Source: JABMQB01 sp964575025
GTDB lineage: Bacteria > Bacteroidota > Bacteroidia > Bacteroidales > Prolixibacteraceae
Direction: 5' to 3'
NCBI GenBank assembly: GCA_964575025.1
Contig: CAZNPV010000010.1
Span: forward strand, 1-64,000
DNA: 64,000 nucleotides
In this document: piece after piece, positions 16,327 to 25,213 of the stretch
How the letters are laid out: every line of letters begins with the position of its first letter
How positions within the stretch are numbered: position 1 is the stretch's first letter
Program-made: the position numbers and the translations under genes
Notes under the pieces: model-generated
What the model was told of the DNA's origin: nothing
The model's database searches: none
The model's input: the letters and a program-made list of their open reading frames with translations, nothing else

Positions 16327-17433
16327 CTATTCCACAAAATAATCCCTGGCAGAAATGGGCGTACTACTACCTGTGTTCGTTTCCGTAACCACCAGAAGGG
16401 TGTTTTCGGAGGTTGGTTTTCCGGTCTGTGTATAGTTTTTATGCAGGGTTATAAACCCCAGACCCTCGGTATTGTAATTGACCCTGAAATCATAGGCTAC
16501 ATCGCGAAGAAAGTCCTCTGACCCTGGAGTTACAGCCAATGAGCGTCCCAACCGGTTTTGTTGACCGGAGGTAATCCACCCTTCAATTTTTTTTATTTCA
16601 TAATTGTTTTTATTGATATAGATCTTTCCTTCAAACCGCGAAGCATAATAATCGCCCGAGCCAACCAGTCCGGGTTCAGCCAGGTTAAACCCAATAACCC
16701 AGACATCGATTCCCTCCAGGATGGCATCCTCTTCCTGGTTCAGAACAAACCGATCCAGGTTCACGGGATTAAGCAAAGCAGACAAAGAACGCGCCAGATC
16801 CAGTTCAATCAATTCATCCATATTTGTCATTCCATCCGAGAGCAGGTAACTGGCACAGTTTTTATTGATAGCTGAAAAGGAATAATTCCGGCTTTTAAAC
16901 GCATTTTCAAGGGAGGGATCTGCATATCCTGTTTCGTCATACAAAGCAACCCTGGCGGTCATTCTGCAGGAATCCCCTCCCTCCACCAGTTTTTCATGTT
17001 CATAGATACAGTGCATGGTGAAGGGTCCCTGGCTGAAATTCCGGGGTACATTCTCCGAAGCAGTACGCAGAATCCTGTATAACACCATGGATTGAGCATT
17101 CACCTCAACATCTTCAATGCTGTAGGATTGTGATTCCAGGCGGATGACAGTAAAGTCTTTATCAAAAAGAGTGGCAACCGGGAATTTCCGGTTTTTATAC
17201 CCTACTGCTGAAAAAAATACATTCAGACTGGCAAGATCTCCCGGAACGGGCAATTCAAAAAAACCTTCCACATCACTGGCTGTACCGTAATATGTTCCCT
17301 CCAGGCCAATGTTGGTGTAGGAAACCGGGTTGTTTTCTTCATCCACAACTTTTCCTTTCACGATGTGACTGTCCTGTGCAGAAACGAACATACACAATGC
17401 AAGAAAGGGTATCAGAATCATCCATTTTTTCAT
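16327..17433 (-). CDS. Exported carboxypeptidase-regulatory-like domain protein
   Basis: 368 residues with a signal peptide (MKKWMILIPFLALCMFVSAQ) and an N-terminal CarboxypepD-regulatory-like beta-sandwich (VKGKVVDEENNPVSYTNIGL, then TASDVEGFFELPVP). This domain is common at the start of TonB-dependent receptors and other outer-membrane-associated proteins of Bacteroidota. The remaining 260 residues (IEDVEVNAQSMVLYRILRTA...) are a beta-rich domain seen in DUF5686-like outer membrane proteins, but no barrel of that size is present. The gene ends 24 bases from the convergent adaptor gene. Envelope location is well supported; function unknown. Confidence 0.7.
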   Translation of the reverse strand: MKKWMILIPFLALCMFVSAQDSHIVKGKVVDEENNPVSYTNIGLEGTYYGTASDVEGFFELPVPGDLASLNVFFSAVGYKNRKFPVATLFDKDFTVIRLESQSYSIEDVEVNAQSMVLYRILRTASENVPRNFSQGPFTMHCIYEHEKLVEGGDSCRMTARVALYDETGYADPSLENAFKSRNYSFSAINKNCASYLLSDGMTNMDELIELDLARSLSALLNPVNLDRFVLNQEEDAILEGIDVWVIGFNLAEPGLVGSGDYYASRFEGKIYINKNNYEIKKIEGWITSGQQNRLGRSLAVTPGSEDFLRDVAYDFRVNYNTEGLGFITLHKNYTQTGKPTSENTLLVVTETNTGSSTPISARDYFVE

Positions 17434-17518
17434 GATTTTCCAATTATTTTATTAATCAAGGCACAAGTTAATATCAATTCCCCAATAGATAACGTTATAA
17501 AACCGTATTTTTATTTTA

Positions 17519-17526
17519 TATCTTTG
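17519..17526 (+). promoter_or_regulatory. -7 box of the coiled-coil lipoprotein gene
   Basis: TATCTTTG matches TAnnTTTG and lies 21 bases before the ATG at 17548. There is no convincing TTG near -33. Confidence 0.45.
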
Positions 17527-17547
17527 TTAAAACTTTAACTATTTACA

Positions 17548-18204
17548 ATGAAAAGCAAGCCGATTTTCTGGATTTTTGTTTTTACCTTGCTGACGTTGAC
17601 AGGATGTGTGGCAAAAAAGAAATACCTTGCCATGGAGGCCGGGCGCCTGCAGGCAGAGCAACAGGTCAGGGAGCTGACTGCTGAAAACAATGCAAAAGCA
17701 GAACGTATCCAGGCCATGATCGATGATTTTGAAACATTAAAAAATGAATTACTCGAAAGCAATGCCGTAAAAGACCAGCAAATTACCGATCTGAATAAAG
17801 AAATCGCCACATTGCAAAGCCATGTAACCCAGACTACGGAAACGCTGGAAGAGAGCAACTTTGCTTTTGAGTTTGAAAAACGGCGACTGAACAATGCCAT
17901 TTCAGAAAGAGACGGAACCATAAAAGAGTTGAAAAACGAAATTAAATCATGGGAAGAAACAGCCTATGAACGGGCCTCAGAAATTGACAATAAAAATTTT
18001 GAACTGAACCAGGTTAAAAACCGAGTTTCCTTGCTGGAAAATGAAAAAAAGACGTTGCAAACCAGAATTGATACCCTGCAGGAAGAGTTAAAAACCATCC
18101 GGGAGGAAGTCTCCACCTTAAACACACAGATCCGTGAAAAAGATGCTGAGATACTGAGACTCACAAACAATGTCAAACTGTTGAAAGAGCAACTCGGGCA
18201 ATAA
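17548..18204 (+). CDS. Coiled-coil lipoprotein
   Basis: 218 residues. The N-terminus is a lipoprotein signal (FWIFVFTLLTLTGCVAKKK) with the lipobox Cys after LTG. From about residue 30 to the end the protein is one long, charged coiled coil (for example ELTAENNAKAERIQAMIDDF) with heptad spacing. It resembles small Bacteroidota lipoproteins with cell-envelope spacer or scaffold roles; no catalytic motif is present. The following DUF1080 gene begins nine bases after its stop, so they are probably one operon. Confidence 0.75.
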   Translation: MKSKPIFWIFVFTLLTLTGCVAKKKYLAMEAGRLQAEQQVRELTAENNAKAERIQAMIDDFETLKNELLESNAVKDQQITDLNKEIATLQSHVTQTTETLEESNFAFEFEKRRLNNAISERDGTIKELKNEIKSWEETAYERASEIDNKNFELNQVKNRVSLLENEKKTLQTRIDTLQEELKTIREEVSTLNTQIREKDAEILRLTNNVKLLKEQLGQ

Positions 18205-18212
18205 ATCAACAA

Positions 18213-18824
18213 ATGAATAGCATGCATACTCTTCTTCTTTTGATTGCGTACATCGCAGGGACAGGATTGTTTTTTTCGGCTCCTCAAAACGGGGAAAACC
18301 TGTTTAACGGGGAAAACCTGGATGGATGGATCATCCATGGAACAGAAAAATGGTATGTTGAAGACGGACTGTTGGTTTGTGAAAGCGGGCCGGATAAAGC
18401 CTACGGATACCTGTCAACAGAAAAGAATTACGATGATTTTGAACTGATCCTGGAATTTAAGCAACTGGCAAACGGAAACAGCGGTGTATTTTTCCGGTCC
18501 ACCTTCGAAGGAACTAAAGTAACCGGCTGGCAGGTGGAGGTGGCTCCTCCCAATCACGACACAGGAGGTATTTACGAATCCTACGGACGGGGATGGCTGA
18601 TTCAGATACCCGATGAAAAAGAGGATATCCTGAAGATGGGAGAATGGAATACGATGAAAATCCGCGTAGTGGGCGGGCATGTAACCACCTGGCTCAACGG
18701 GACCCAAATGGTGGATATCAACGATGAAAAAATCGGCCGGGGCAAAGGAGCTATTGCACTGCAAATCCACGACGGCGGAGGGATAAAAGTATGCTGGCGC
18801 AACGTGGTGGTCACAGAACTTTGA
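18213..18824 (+). CDS. Secreted DUF1080 (3-keto-disaccharide hydrolase-type) protein
   Basis: 203 residues with a signal sequence and a single DUF1080 beta-jelly-roll domain: LFNGENLDGWIIHG at the start, NYDDFELILEFK, GVFFRS, then IQIHDGG-type C-terminal strand (ALQIHDGGGIKVCWRNVVV). The family includes enzymes that cleave 3-keto-glycosides and lectin-like domains. It is coupled to the upstream lipoprotein. Catalytic residues are not well enough defined for me to claim activity. Length is that of a one-domain member. Confidence 0.8.
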   Translation: MNSMHTLLLLIAYIAGTGLFFSAPQNGENLFNGENLDGWIIHGTEKWYVEDGLLVCESGPDKAYGYLSTEKNYDDFELILEFKQLANGNSGVFFRSTFEGTKVTGWQVEVAPPNHDTGGIYESYGRGWLIQIPDEKEDILKMGEWNTMKIRVVGGHVTTWLNGTQMVDINDEKIGRGKGAIALQIHDGGGIKVCWRNVVVTEL

Positions 18825-18889
18825 TGCCTTTTTACAGGACTGAAGCCGGAAGAAAAATAGGGTTTAATAATAAGACGATAAAAGCATCC

Positions 18890-19651
18890 CTAATGCCCGA
18901 TCCCTTTTTGGGATTTATAAACCTCAAAATAGTGTTGTATGGCTGCCCTGATCTCATACTCTGTAGAAGTATAGGGCAGGATATTCTTTGAATTAAACCA
19001 GATCATAAAGGTGTCGGCCTCCTCGAAATTTAATCCGGTAAGTCGCATGACCACTTCCTTGTTGTAATTCGCTGAATGCAGTTTCCAGTTTTTTTCCAGC
19101 AACGTGGCTTCGCGGACCGCTCTTTTTTGCTTCTCCCGTTTGCTGAGGTAATAGGTCCAGTAAGAAATAGGATTAAAGAGCGCAGCTATGATGGGCGGGC
19201 GTTCGTTAAATGCATCGCCACGCAGTTCAGGCGGAATATCCACGGGCTTGCCCGAAGGAATACCATCGAGGTTTACCCGTGGCTTTTCCCCCTGGACATC
19301 CACCTGCGGAATGATATAGGATACCGGACGCAAATAAAACGTTACCACACTATCGGGATGATACGTGTGAGGAATCGTGAAGGTCTCTTTTAAAAAGCCC
19401 ACAGCAGATATACTAAGGCTGTCAATGTTCAGCATATCCATTGTAAACACTCCGGCAGCATTTGTAATGGTTCCACCGTGATTGCGGTTGTTAACCACAT
19501 GGGCATACGGAACTGGGGTTTTATCCGCAGCACTTACAATGCATCCCTCCACCCTTACCGGCATTGGATCCACCTCCCAGGCCTCCTGGGCATAAATGCC
19601 AGGTGCTGACAACAAAAAAACCCATAGTATGTTTATCCTCAGGTTGATCAT
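18890..19651 (-). CDS. Exported carboxypeptidase-regulatory-like domain protein
   Basis: 253 residues from the ATG at 19651 (MINLRINILWVFLLSAPGIYAQ, a signal peptide); another in-frame ATG at 19666 would add five polar residues. Residues about 35-115 are a CarboxypepD-regulatory-like domain (VEGCIVSAADKTPVPYAHVV, NAAGVFTMDM). The rest is an alpha-helical tail ending in KGIGH and carries no motif I recognise. It is similar in plan to the protein at 16327 and likely sits in the periplasm or at the outer membrane. Confidence 0.65.
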   Translation of the reverse strand: MINLRINILWVFLLSAPGIYAQEAWEVDPMPVRVEGCIVSAADKTPVPYAHVVNNRNHGGTITNAAGVFTMDMLNIDSLSISAVGFLKETFTIPHTYHPDSVVTFYLRPVSYIIPQVDVQGEKPRVNLDGIPSGKPVDIPPELRGDAFNERPPIIAALFNPISYWTYYLSKREKQKRAVREATLLEKNWKLHSANYNKEVVMRLTGLNFEEADTFMIWFNSKNILPYTSTEYEIRAAIQHYFEVYKSQKGIGH

Positions 19652-19863
19652 AATCCGGTCTGACAAAGCATCAAAAATAACTTTCCCCTACTTTAAAAAT
19701 CCAAAATAACACATTTTAACGCTCTTTTTAACAAATATTAAAATGTTCGTCCGGATATTCACAGATCGGACTTTTCAAGCGTACGGGCTACAACTCCGAA
19801 AGGAATAGAGGGGGATGGAAAACCGTGCGGGGGAGGAACTTCTTTTTTTTATTTCATCGGGAT

Positions 19864-19878
19864 TCCCGACCTTCGGGA
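19864..19878. repeat. Short TCCCGA/TCGGGA palindrome
   Basis: TCCCGA and TCGGGA flank a 3-base loop in the 250-base spacer between the DUF-type protein and valS. The same pair of arms with a 4-base loop recurs at about 60497-60512. Another feature of the spacer is a purine-rich run; I see no gene in it. Confidence 0.5.
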
Positions 19879-19917
19879 TAATCCGCATGGAATTACAATC
19901 ATCTTCCTGGGTAATAA

Positions 19918-22617
19918 TTATTTCCATGTTCGTTTCATCGCTGCAATCCTTTCCTTCAACACCTTGATTTTAGCTTCCGCATCCTCTTTTTTGGTTTTTT
20001 CTTTCTGAACCACTTTTTCGGGGGCGTAGCTGACAAATCGTTCATTTTCCAGTTTTTTCATCACCGAAGCCAGAAATCCTTTGGTATAGTTCAGTTCATC
20101 CTCCAGTTTCCGGATCTCCTCAGAAGAATCGACATGCCCTTCGAGCGGCACATAAAACCCGGTTGATTTCACCCTGAAAGAGGCAGCCCCTTTGACTTCT
20201 TCGGTAACGGGTTCTATATCTGAAAGGTTACCCAACTTCATCAGGACAGGGTTCCATTGCGGCTCATAGCCTTTGTCGCCCACCTGGATTTTTAACGCAA
20301 GGAATTCCTTATTCGGAATATTTTTTTCTTTTCTTATTTTCCTGATCCCGGAAACTACCTCCCTAAGGGTATCGAACTGCTCCAGCAATACGGCATCGAA
20401 AGCATTTTCTTCAGGCATTCTGCTAATCATGATGCTTTCCCCGGGTTTCCTTTCGCTGAGAAGCTGCCAGATCTCTTCGGTAATAAACGGCATAAAGGGA
20501 TGCATCAGGCGGAGGAGCTGATCAAACAAGTCAACCACGTCGGCATAGGTTTTGGCATCCACGGGTTTCCGGTAAGGGGGTTTGACCATTTCGAGCAGCC
20601 ACCCCGAAAATTCATCCCTGGCGGTGGTATAAACGGTCATCAAAGCTTCCGAGATCCGGAATTTGTCGAACTGTGCGTTGAGGATTCCGGTCACCTGGTT
20701 CAGTTTGTTCCTGAACCAATAAATGGCGATCCGGGCATGTTCGGGTTGTTCCATTGCAGAGGAAACTTCCCACTGTTTCACCAGCCTGAAAGCATTCCAT
20801 ATTTTAGTTGCAAACCCGGCGCCCTGTTTGGGAAGGCTCTCATCGAAAAGCAGGTCGCCACCGGCAGGGGAACAAAGCAGCATCCCCACCCTCACGCCAT
20901 CGGCACCATACTGTTCCATCAGGCTGATGGGATCAGGTGAATTACCCAGTTGTTTAGACATCTTCCGCCCCTGGGAATCCCGTACCATTCCTGTAAAGTA
21001 TACATTTTTATAGGGATATGTATTGCGGTATTCATACCCGGAGATGATCATCCGGGCCACCCAGAAGAAAATGATATCGGGCGCTGTAACCAGGTCGCTT
21101 GTGGGGTAATAATAGGATATCTCCTTATTGTCGGGGAACCGTATTCCGTCGAAAACCGAGATTGGCCAGAGCCAGCTTGAGAACCAGGTATCCAGGACAT
21201 CTTCCTCCTGCTGCAAGGAAAAGCCTCCCCTAACCCCTCCTAAGGAGGGGTGTTTGGCAACGACAAGTTCCCGGGCCTTTTCTTCATTCCCGGCAACCAC
21301 ATAGCCCCAATCTCCCCCCATGGGGGGATCAAGGGGAGCTTTTATATACCACACCGGAATCCGGTGGCCCCACCACAACTGGCGGCTGATACACCAGTCT
21401 TTGATGTTTTCCATCCAGTGACGGTAAATATTTTTAAACTTCGGAGGATAAAAGTGAATCGTACCGTTTAGGACGTTATCAAGAGCCGGCTTCACCAGTT
21501 CATCCATTTTTAAGAACCACTGGGCCGAAAGTTTGGGCTCGATGATCGCATCGGTCCGTTCCGAGAAGCCTATTTTATTGGTATAATCTTCCACCTTGAT
21601 CAGGCTACCGGCCTTTTCCAGTTCCGGAATAATTTTCTCGCGGGCTACAAACCGATCCTCACCGACCAGGATCTGAGCCGCTTCATTCAGGGTTCCATCG
21701 TCATTAAAAATATCGATGGTTTCAAGGGCATGTCTCATCCCGATCGCGTAGTCATTTTCATCGTGTGCGGGTGTAATCTTGAGGCAGCCGGTTCCGAATT
21801 CCATATCCACATAATCATCTTCAATTACAGGAACCGGTCGGTTTATAAGGGGGACAAGGACTTTCTTTCCGACCAGGTGCCTGAAGCGTTCATCCGCCGG
21901 ATTCACACAAACTGCGGTATCGCCCAGGATGGTTTCCGGGCGGGTTGTTGCAATGGTGATAAAAGCCCCCTCAACTCCCCCTTTAGGGGGATCAAGGGGG
22001 GCTTCTATCTTATACTTTATATAATATAGTTTTGATTGGACTTCCTTATAAATTACTTCTTCATCCGACAGGGCAGTTTTGGCTTTCGGGTCCCAGTTGA
22101 CCATACGAACCCCGCGGTATATCATGCCTTTATTATACAGGTCGATAAAAACCTTTATGACCGATTCGCTGCGGGCCTCATCCATGGTAAACGCCGTACG
22201 TTCCCAGTCGCACGAAGCACCCAGTTTTTTTAACTGCTCCAGGATTATCCCCCCGTGTTTACGGGTCCACTCCCACGCATGCTCCATAAATTCCTCCCGA
22301 GAAAGATCTGCTTTATGGATCCCTTCCTCCTTAAGCTTGTTCACCACCTTGGCCTCTGTGGCTATGGAAGCATGGTCGGTACCGGGAACCCAGCAGGCAT
22401 TAAAGCCCAGCATCCGTGCCCTTCTTGCGAGAATATCCTGAATCGTATTGTTGAGCATATGCCCCATATGAAGCACACCGGTTACATTGGGTGGAGGAAT
22501 CACGATGGTATAAGGGTTGCGTCCGTCAGGTTCCGAATGAAAAAATCCGTTGTCAACCCAATATTGGTACCATCGGTCCTCAACTTTGGCAGGATCATAC
22601 TTGCTAGGAATGTGCAT
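19918..22617 (-). CDS. valS: Valyl-tRNA synthetase with three in-frame palindromic insertions
   Basis: 899 residues, complete. It charges tRNA-Val. The class I signatures are present: PPPNVTGVLHMGHM (HIGH site, 41-54), the editing-domain TIATTRPETILGDTAVCVNP, the second signature GRKMSKQLGNSPDP and a C-terminal coiled-coil arm. Three short segments are foreign to the family: EAPLDPPKGGVEGAF (205-219), APLDPPMGGDWG (427-438) and KHPSLGGVRGGF (about 456-467). Each is encoded by a GC-rich palindrome, so repeat elements have been inserted in frame without stopping translation. The first lies where the editing domain begins, the other two lie between the editing domain and the catalytic domain. 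Confidence 0.95.
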   Translation of the reverse strand: MHIPSKYDPAKVEDRWYQYWVDNGFFHSEPDGRNPYTIVIPPPNVTGVLHMGHMLNNTIQDILARRARMLGFNACWVPGTDHASIATEAKVVNKLKEEGIHKADLSREEFMEHAWEWTRKHGGIILEQLKKLGASCDWERTAFTMDEARSESVIKVFIDLYNKGMIYRGVRMVNWDPKAKTALSDEEVIYKEVQSKLYYIKYKIEAPLDPPKGGVEGAFITIATTRPETILGDTAVCVNPADERFRHLVGKKVLVPLINRPVPVIEDDYVDMEFGTGCLKITPAHDENDYAIGMRHALETIDIFNDDGTLNEAAQILVGEDRFVAREKIIPELEKAGSLIKVEDYTNKIGFSERTDAIIEPKLSAQWFLKMDELVKPALDNVLNGTIHFYPPKFKNIYRHWMENIKDWCISRQLWWGHRIPVWYIKAPLDPPMGGDWGYVVAGNEEKARELVVAKHPSLGGVRGGFSLQQEEDVLDTWFSSWLWPISVFDGIRFPDNKEISYYYPTSDLVTAPDIIFFWVARMIISGYEYRNTYPYKNVYFTGMVRDSQGRKMSKQLGNSPDPISLMEQYGADGVRVGMLLCSPAGGDLLFDESLPKQGAGFATKIWNAFRLVKQWEVSSAMEQPEHARIAIYWFRNKLNQVTGILNAQFDKFRISEALMTVYTTARDEFSGWLLEMVKPPYRKPVDAKTYADVVDLFDQLLRLMHPFMPFITEEIWQLLSERKPGESIMISRMPEENAFDAVLLEQFDTLREVVSGIRKIRKEKNIPNKEFLALKIQVGDKGYEPQWNPVLMKLGNLSDIEPVTEEVKGAASFRVKSTGFYVPLEGHVDSSEEIRKLEDELNYTKGFLASVMKKLENERFVSYAPEKVVQKEKTKKEDAEAKIKVLKERIAAMKRTWK
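21219..21253. repeat. Palindromic element 3 inside valS
   Basis: AAGCCTCCCC, then CCCCTCCT-TAAGGAGGGG-type inner palindrome. Translated in the valS frame it reads HPSLGGVRGGF. It matches the other two elements in architecture (inner CCCCT/AGGGG arms, outer AAGCC-rich arm). Confidence 0.75.
21311..21343. repeat. Palindromic element 2 inside valS
   Basis: Inner arms CTCCCCCC/GGGGGGAT around CATG, followed by the outer arm AAGGGGAGCTTTT. In the valS frame it encodes APLDPPMGGDWG, almost the same peptide as element 1. Confidence 0.8.
21961..22005. repeat. Palindromic element 1 inside valS
   Basis: A nested palindrome: outer arms AAAAGCCCCC and GGGGGGCTTC, inner arms CTCCCCCT and AGGGGGAT. It is 45 bases long, a multiple of three, and encodes EAPLDPPKGGVEGAF in the valS frame. 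Confidence 0.85.
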
Positions 22618-22663
22618 AGAATCGTAACATTATTGTTAAGGAGGCAAATGTACAAAAAAAAGA

Positions 22664-22813
22664 GGCTGTCTGAAAAGTCATTGGATTCATTAACCGCAAA
22701 GTCCGTCGTAAATGCGCAAAGTTCGCAGAGAATTCACAATCAACAAGAAATTACTTTGCATTCTTTGCGAAAACTTTGTGTTCTTCGCGGTTAAATTAAC
22801 TTTTCAGCCAGTC
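22664..22813. repeat. MITE-like imperfect palindrome downstream of the nucleoside transporter
   Basis: A 150-base element whose ends are inverted (GGCTGTCTGAAAAGT at the left, ACTTTTCAGCCAGTC at the right, 13 of 15 matching) and whose interior carries a second pair (TTAACCGCAAAG, GCGCAAAGTTCGC against GCGAAAACTTTG, CGCGGTTAA). It has no coding capacity. It fills the spacer between valS and the transporter gene, and both flanking genes are transcribed leftward. Confidence 0.75.
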
Positions 22814-22853
22814 ATCAAAATTTTCATGCCAGCAACAAAACGGCATACAGGCT

Positions 22854-24323
22854 TTACCCCAGGATCATTCCGATGATGGTAGTAGACATCAGGGAAGCAA
22901 GTGTTCCGGCTAACAGGGCAGGGATCCCGAGTTTTGAAAGGAGTACTCTTTTGTTGGGAGCAAGTGCTCCGATGCCGCCAATCTGAATTCCGATAGACGC
23001 AAAATTGGCAAACCCACACAACAGGTAGGTTCCCATAATAATGGATTTTGTTTCAACAAAAGCACCGGCAGCTTTTAACTCGTTCAGGCTTATGTATCCG
23101 ACAAATTCTGTAAGGATCAGTTTTTCACCCAGCAGGCGGCCTACCAGGGCAATATCTTCCGGAGCCACTCCGATGAGCCACATCAGAGGCGAAATCGTGT
23201 AGCCCAGGATAAACTCAAACGATAAGCCGGTAAATTTCCCGTTGGTTACTGTTGTAATTACTCCGTTTAACGCAGTCCAGTCACCAATTTTGCCGATAAA
23301 ATAATTGAACATGGCAATAAAAGCCAGGAAAGCGAGCAACATTCCGGCTACATTCACGGCCAGTCTTACACCCTGGCTGGTTCCGTTGGTAATTGCGTCC
23401 AGTACATTGCTGCCGATCTTGTCGCGGGACACCTTAATTTCTTTGTTTATGGCTTCGGTAGGAGGAACCAACATTTTGGAAAATACAATAGCTGCGGGCG
23501 CGGCCATTACAGAAGCAGCCAGCAGGTGCTTGGCAAATTCAAGCCTGAGCTGGGGATCGTTGCCCCCCAGCATCTCAATGTAAATGGCCAGAACCCCTCC
23601 CGCCATGGTTGCCATGCCCCCGGTCATCACCAACATGATCTCCGAAGGACTCATTTTGGGCAGGTAGGCTTTTATCATCAAAGGCGCTTCGGTCTGACCT
23701 ATAAAAATATTGCCCGCAACCGACAACGCTTCGGCACCGGAAATTCTGAGCAACCTTGTAAAGATCCACGCCAGTGCCCACACAATTTTCTGGATAATTC
23801 CCCAATAAAAAAGCAGACTGGTCAGGGCCGAAAAAAAGATGATGGTGGGCAGGGCCTGAAAAAGAAAAATCGTCCCGTATTTGCTTGTGTCCATGAGGTC
23901 CCCCAGAAGAAATTCGCTTCCTGCTTTGGTAAATTCAAGGACCAGCACAAAAGCCTTTCCCATGTAATCAAAAATGAGCCTTATAAAAGGTACATAGATT
24001 ATTCCCACAGCCAACACCATTTGAAAGGCCAATCCAACAAAAACCGTCCGCCAGGGAATATTCTTCCGGTCTTTGCTCAGCAGGAATCCTACCACCAGCA
24101 AAACGCCCATGCCCAGCAACCCCCTGAACAGGGTCATAAGCGAAAAGGGAGTTTCACGCAGTTTCGATAAAAGGATTTCGGCATAACCGTCCGATACCTG
24201 TCCGGAAGAATCCACCATGGTTTGTTCCGGCTGCCCGGTTGCAACCGTATCCTGCTGTGCCGACAGAGGCAGGGATAAAAAGAGAATCTGGAGGATGACT
24301 AAAACAAATAGTTTTTTCTTCAT
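22854..24323 (-). CDS. NupC-type concentrative nucleoside transporter
   Basis: 489 residues. A signal-like N-terminus (MKKKLFVLVILQILFLSLPLSAQQ) and a 40-residue periplasmic stretch precede the canonical CNT core, as in other Bacteroidota. Family signatures are present: GNIFIGQTEAPLMIKAYLPKMS and VMTGGMATMAGGVLAIYIEML, and near the end LCGFANFASIGIQIGGIGALAP. It imports nucleosides with sodium or protons. It is followed (leftward) by the MITE-like palindrome and preceded 28 bases by the bifunctional nuclease gene, so the two may be co-transcribed. Confidence 0.9.
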   Translation of the reverse strand: MKKKLFVLVILQILFLSLPLSAQQDTVATGQPEQTMVDSSGQVSDGYAEILLSKLRETPFSLMTLFRGLLGMGVLLVVGFLLSKDRKNIPWRTVFVGLAFQMVLAVGIIYVPFIRLIFDYMGKAFVLVLEFTKAGSEFLLGDLMDTSKYGTIFLFQALPTIIFFSALTSLLFYWGIIQKIVWALAWIFTRLLRISGAEALSVAGNIFIGQTEAPLMIKAYLPKMSPSEIMLVMTGGMATMAGGVLAIYIEMLGGNDPQLRLEFAKHLLAASVMAAPAAIVFSKMLVPPTEAINKEIKVSRDKIGSNVLDAITNGTSQGVRLAVNVAGMLLAFLAFIAMFNYFIGKIGDWTALNGVITTVTNGKFTGLSFEFILGYTISPLMWLIGVAPEDIALVGRLLGEKLILTEFVGYISLNELKAAGAFVETKSIIMGTYLLCGFANFASIGIQIGGIGALAPNKRVLLSKLGIPALLAGTLASLMSTTIIGMILG

Positions 24324-24351
24324 TATACTTTACGCCACAATAAAACCCTGC

Positions 24352-24960
24352 CTATTTTTTTCTTCTTGATATTTCATCGCGGATTATCGAAGCTTTCTCG
24401 TAATTTTCGTTACGGACTGCTTCATCCAGCATTTCCTTGAGTTCAGCCAATGTATAATTTTCGTATGCTTTATCAGATGAAGAGGCTCCCTTAGGTTCCT
24501 CAAACCGGCTTTTCCCCGGGGATTTCTCATCTTCCGATTCCAATACGATCCCGGCTTTAAGAAGAATTTCCTCCGTGGTATAAATCGGACACCGGAAACG
24601 TAAAGCCAACGCAACCGCATCGGAAGTACGTGAATCGATCCTTACCTCCTTTCCGTTCATTTCACACAATAACTCGGAATAAAAAATCCCCTCCTCCAGC
24701 TTATGGATTATAACTTCAAGCAGAACAATATCAAATGCCTGAGCAATGTTCCTGACCAGATCGTGCGTTAAAGGGCGGGGAGGTTTAAGTCCTTCAAGCT
24801 GAATAGCTATGGCCTGCGCTTCGACCGGTCCTATAATAATCGGGATTCTCCTTTCACCATGCTCTTCCGTAAGGACCAGGGCATAGGCCCCTGACTGTGT
24901 CTGGCTTACAGAAAGTCCTAAAATATTTAACTTTATTTTATTCCCCATGTTCAATCCCAT
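24352..24960 (-). CDS. Bifunctional nuclease (DUF151) family protein with UVR motif
   Basis: 202 residues. Residues about 5-140 are the DUF151/BFN domain (RRIPIIIGPVEAQAIAIQLE, then RPLTHDLVRNIAQAFD and RIDSRTSDAVALALRFRCPI). Related plant proteins have DNase and RNase activity; the bacterial role is unclear. The last 35 residues are a UvrB/UvrC-type helical motif (YTLAELKEMLDEAVRNENYE) that often mediates protein contact. A second ATG at 24948 is possible, but AAGGAAG lies just ahead of 24960. It is upstream of the nucleoside transporter in the same direction. Confidence 0.85.
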   Translation of the reverse strand: MGLNMGNKIKLNILGLSVSQTQSGAYALVLTEEHGERRIPIIIGPVEAQAIAIQLEGLKPPRPLTHDLVRNIAQAFDIVLLEVIIHKLEEGIFYSELLCEMNGKEVRIDSRTSDAVALALRFRCPIYTTEEILLKAGIVLESEDEKSPGKSRFEEPKGASSSDKAYENYTLAELKEMLDEAVRNENYEKASIIRDEISRRKK

Positions 24961-25128
24961 CTTCCTTATTTGGTGGAAACAAATATAACAATCATTTTCT
25001 TTTTATCTCAGGATTAGATCCTAATTATGCGGAACAGAACCAGGCATACAGTATAACTTTTCTGAAAACTGCAACAAAGCAAATCCAGACAGACCTTCAT
25101 TAAACCTGTTGAATAACATATCAATTTA

Positions 25129-25161
25129 TTTGCATTCATTAAATAAGAACTATTATATTTG
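25129..25161 (+). promoter_or_regulatory. Bacteroidota-type promoter of the membrane-protein gene
   Basis: TTTG at 25129-25132 and TATATTTG at 25154-25161 are separated by 21 bases, a good fit to the sigma-ABfr -33/-7 arrangement. The start codon is 53 bases after the -7 box. Confidence 0.6.
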
Positions 25162-25213
25162 TATAGTTCATTTTTTTTGTAGTATTTAATTTTTGTAACT
25201 AAACCTCAAAGCC

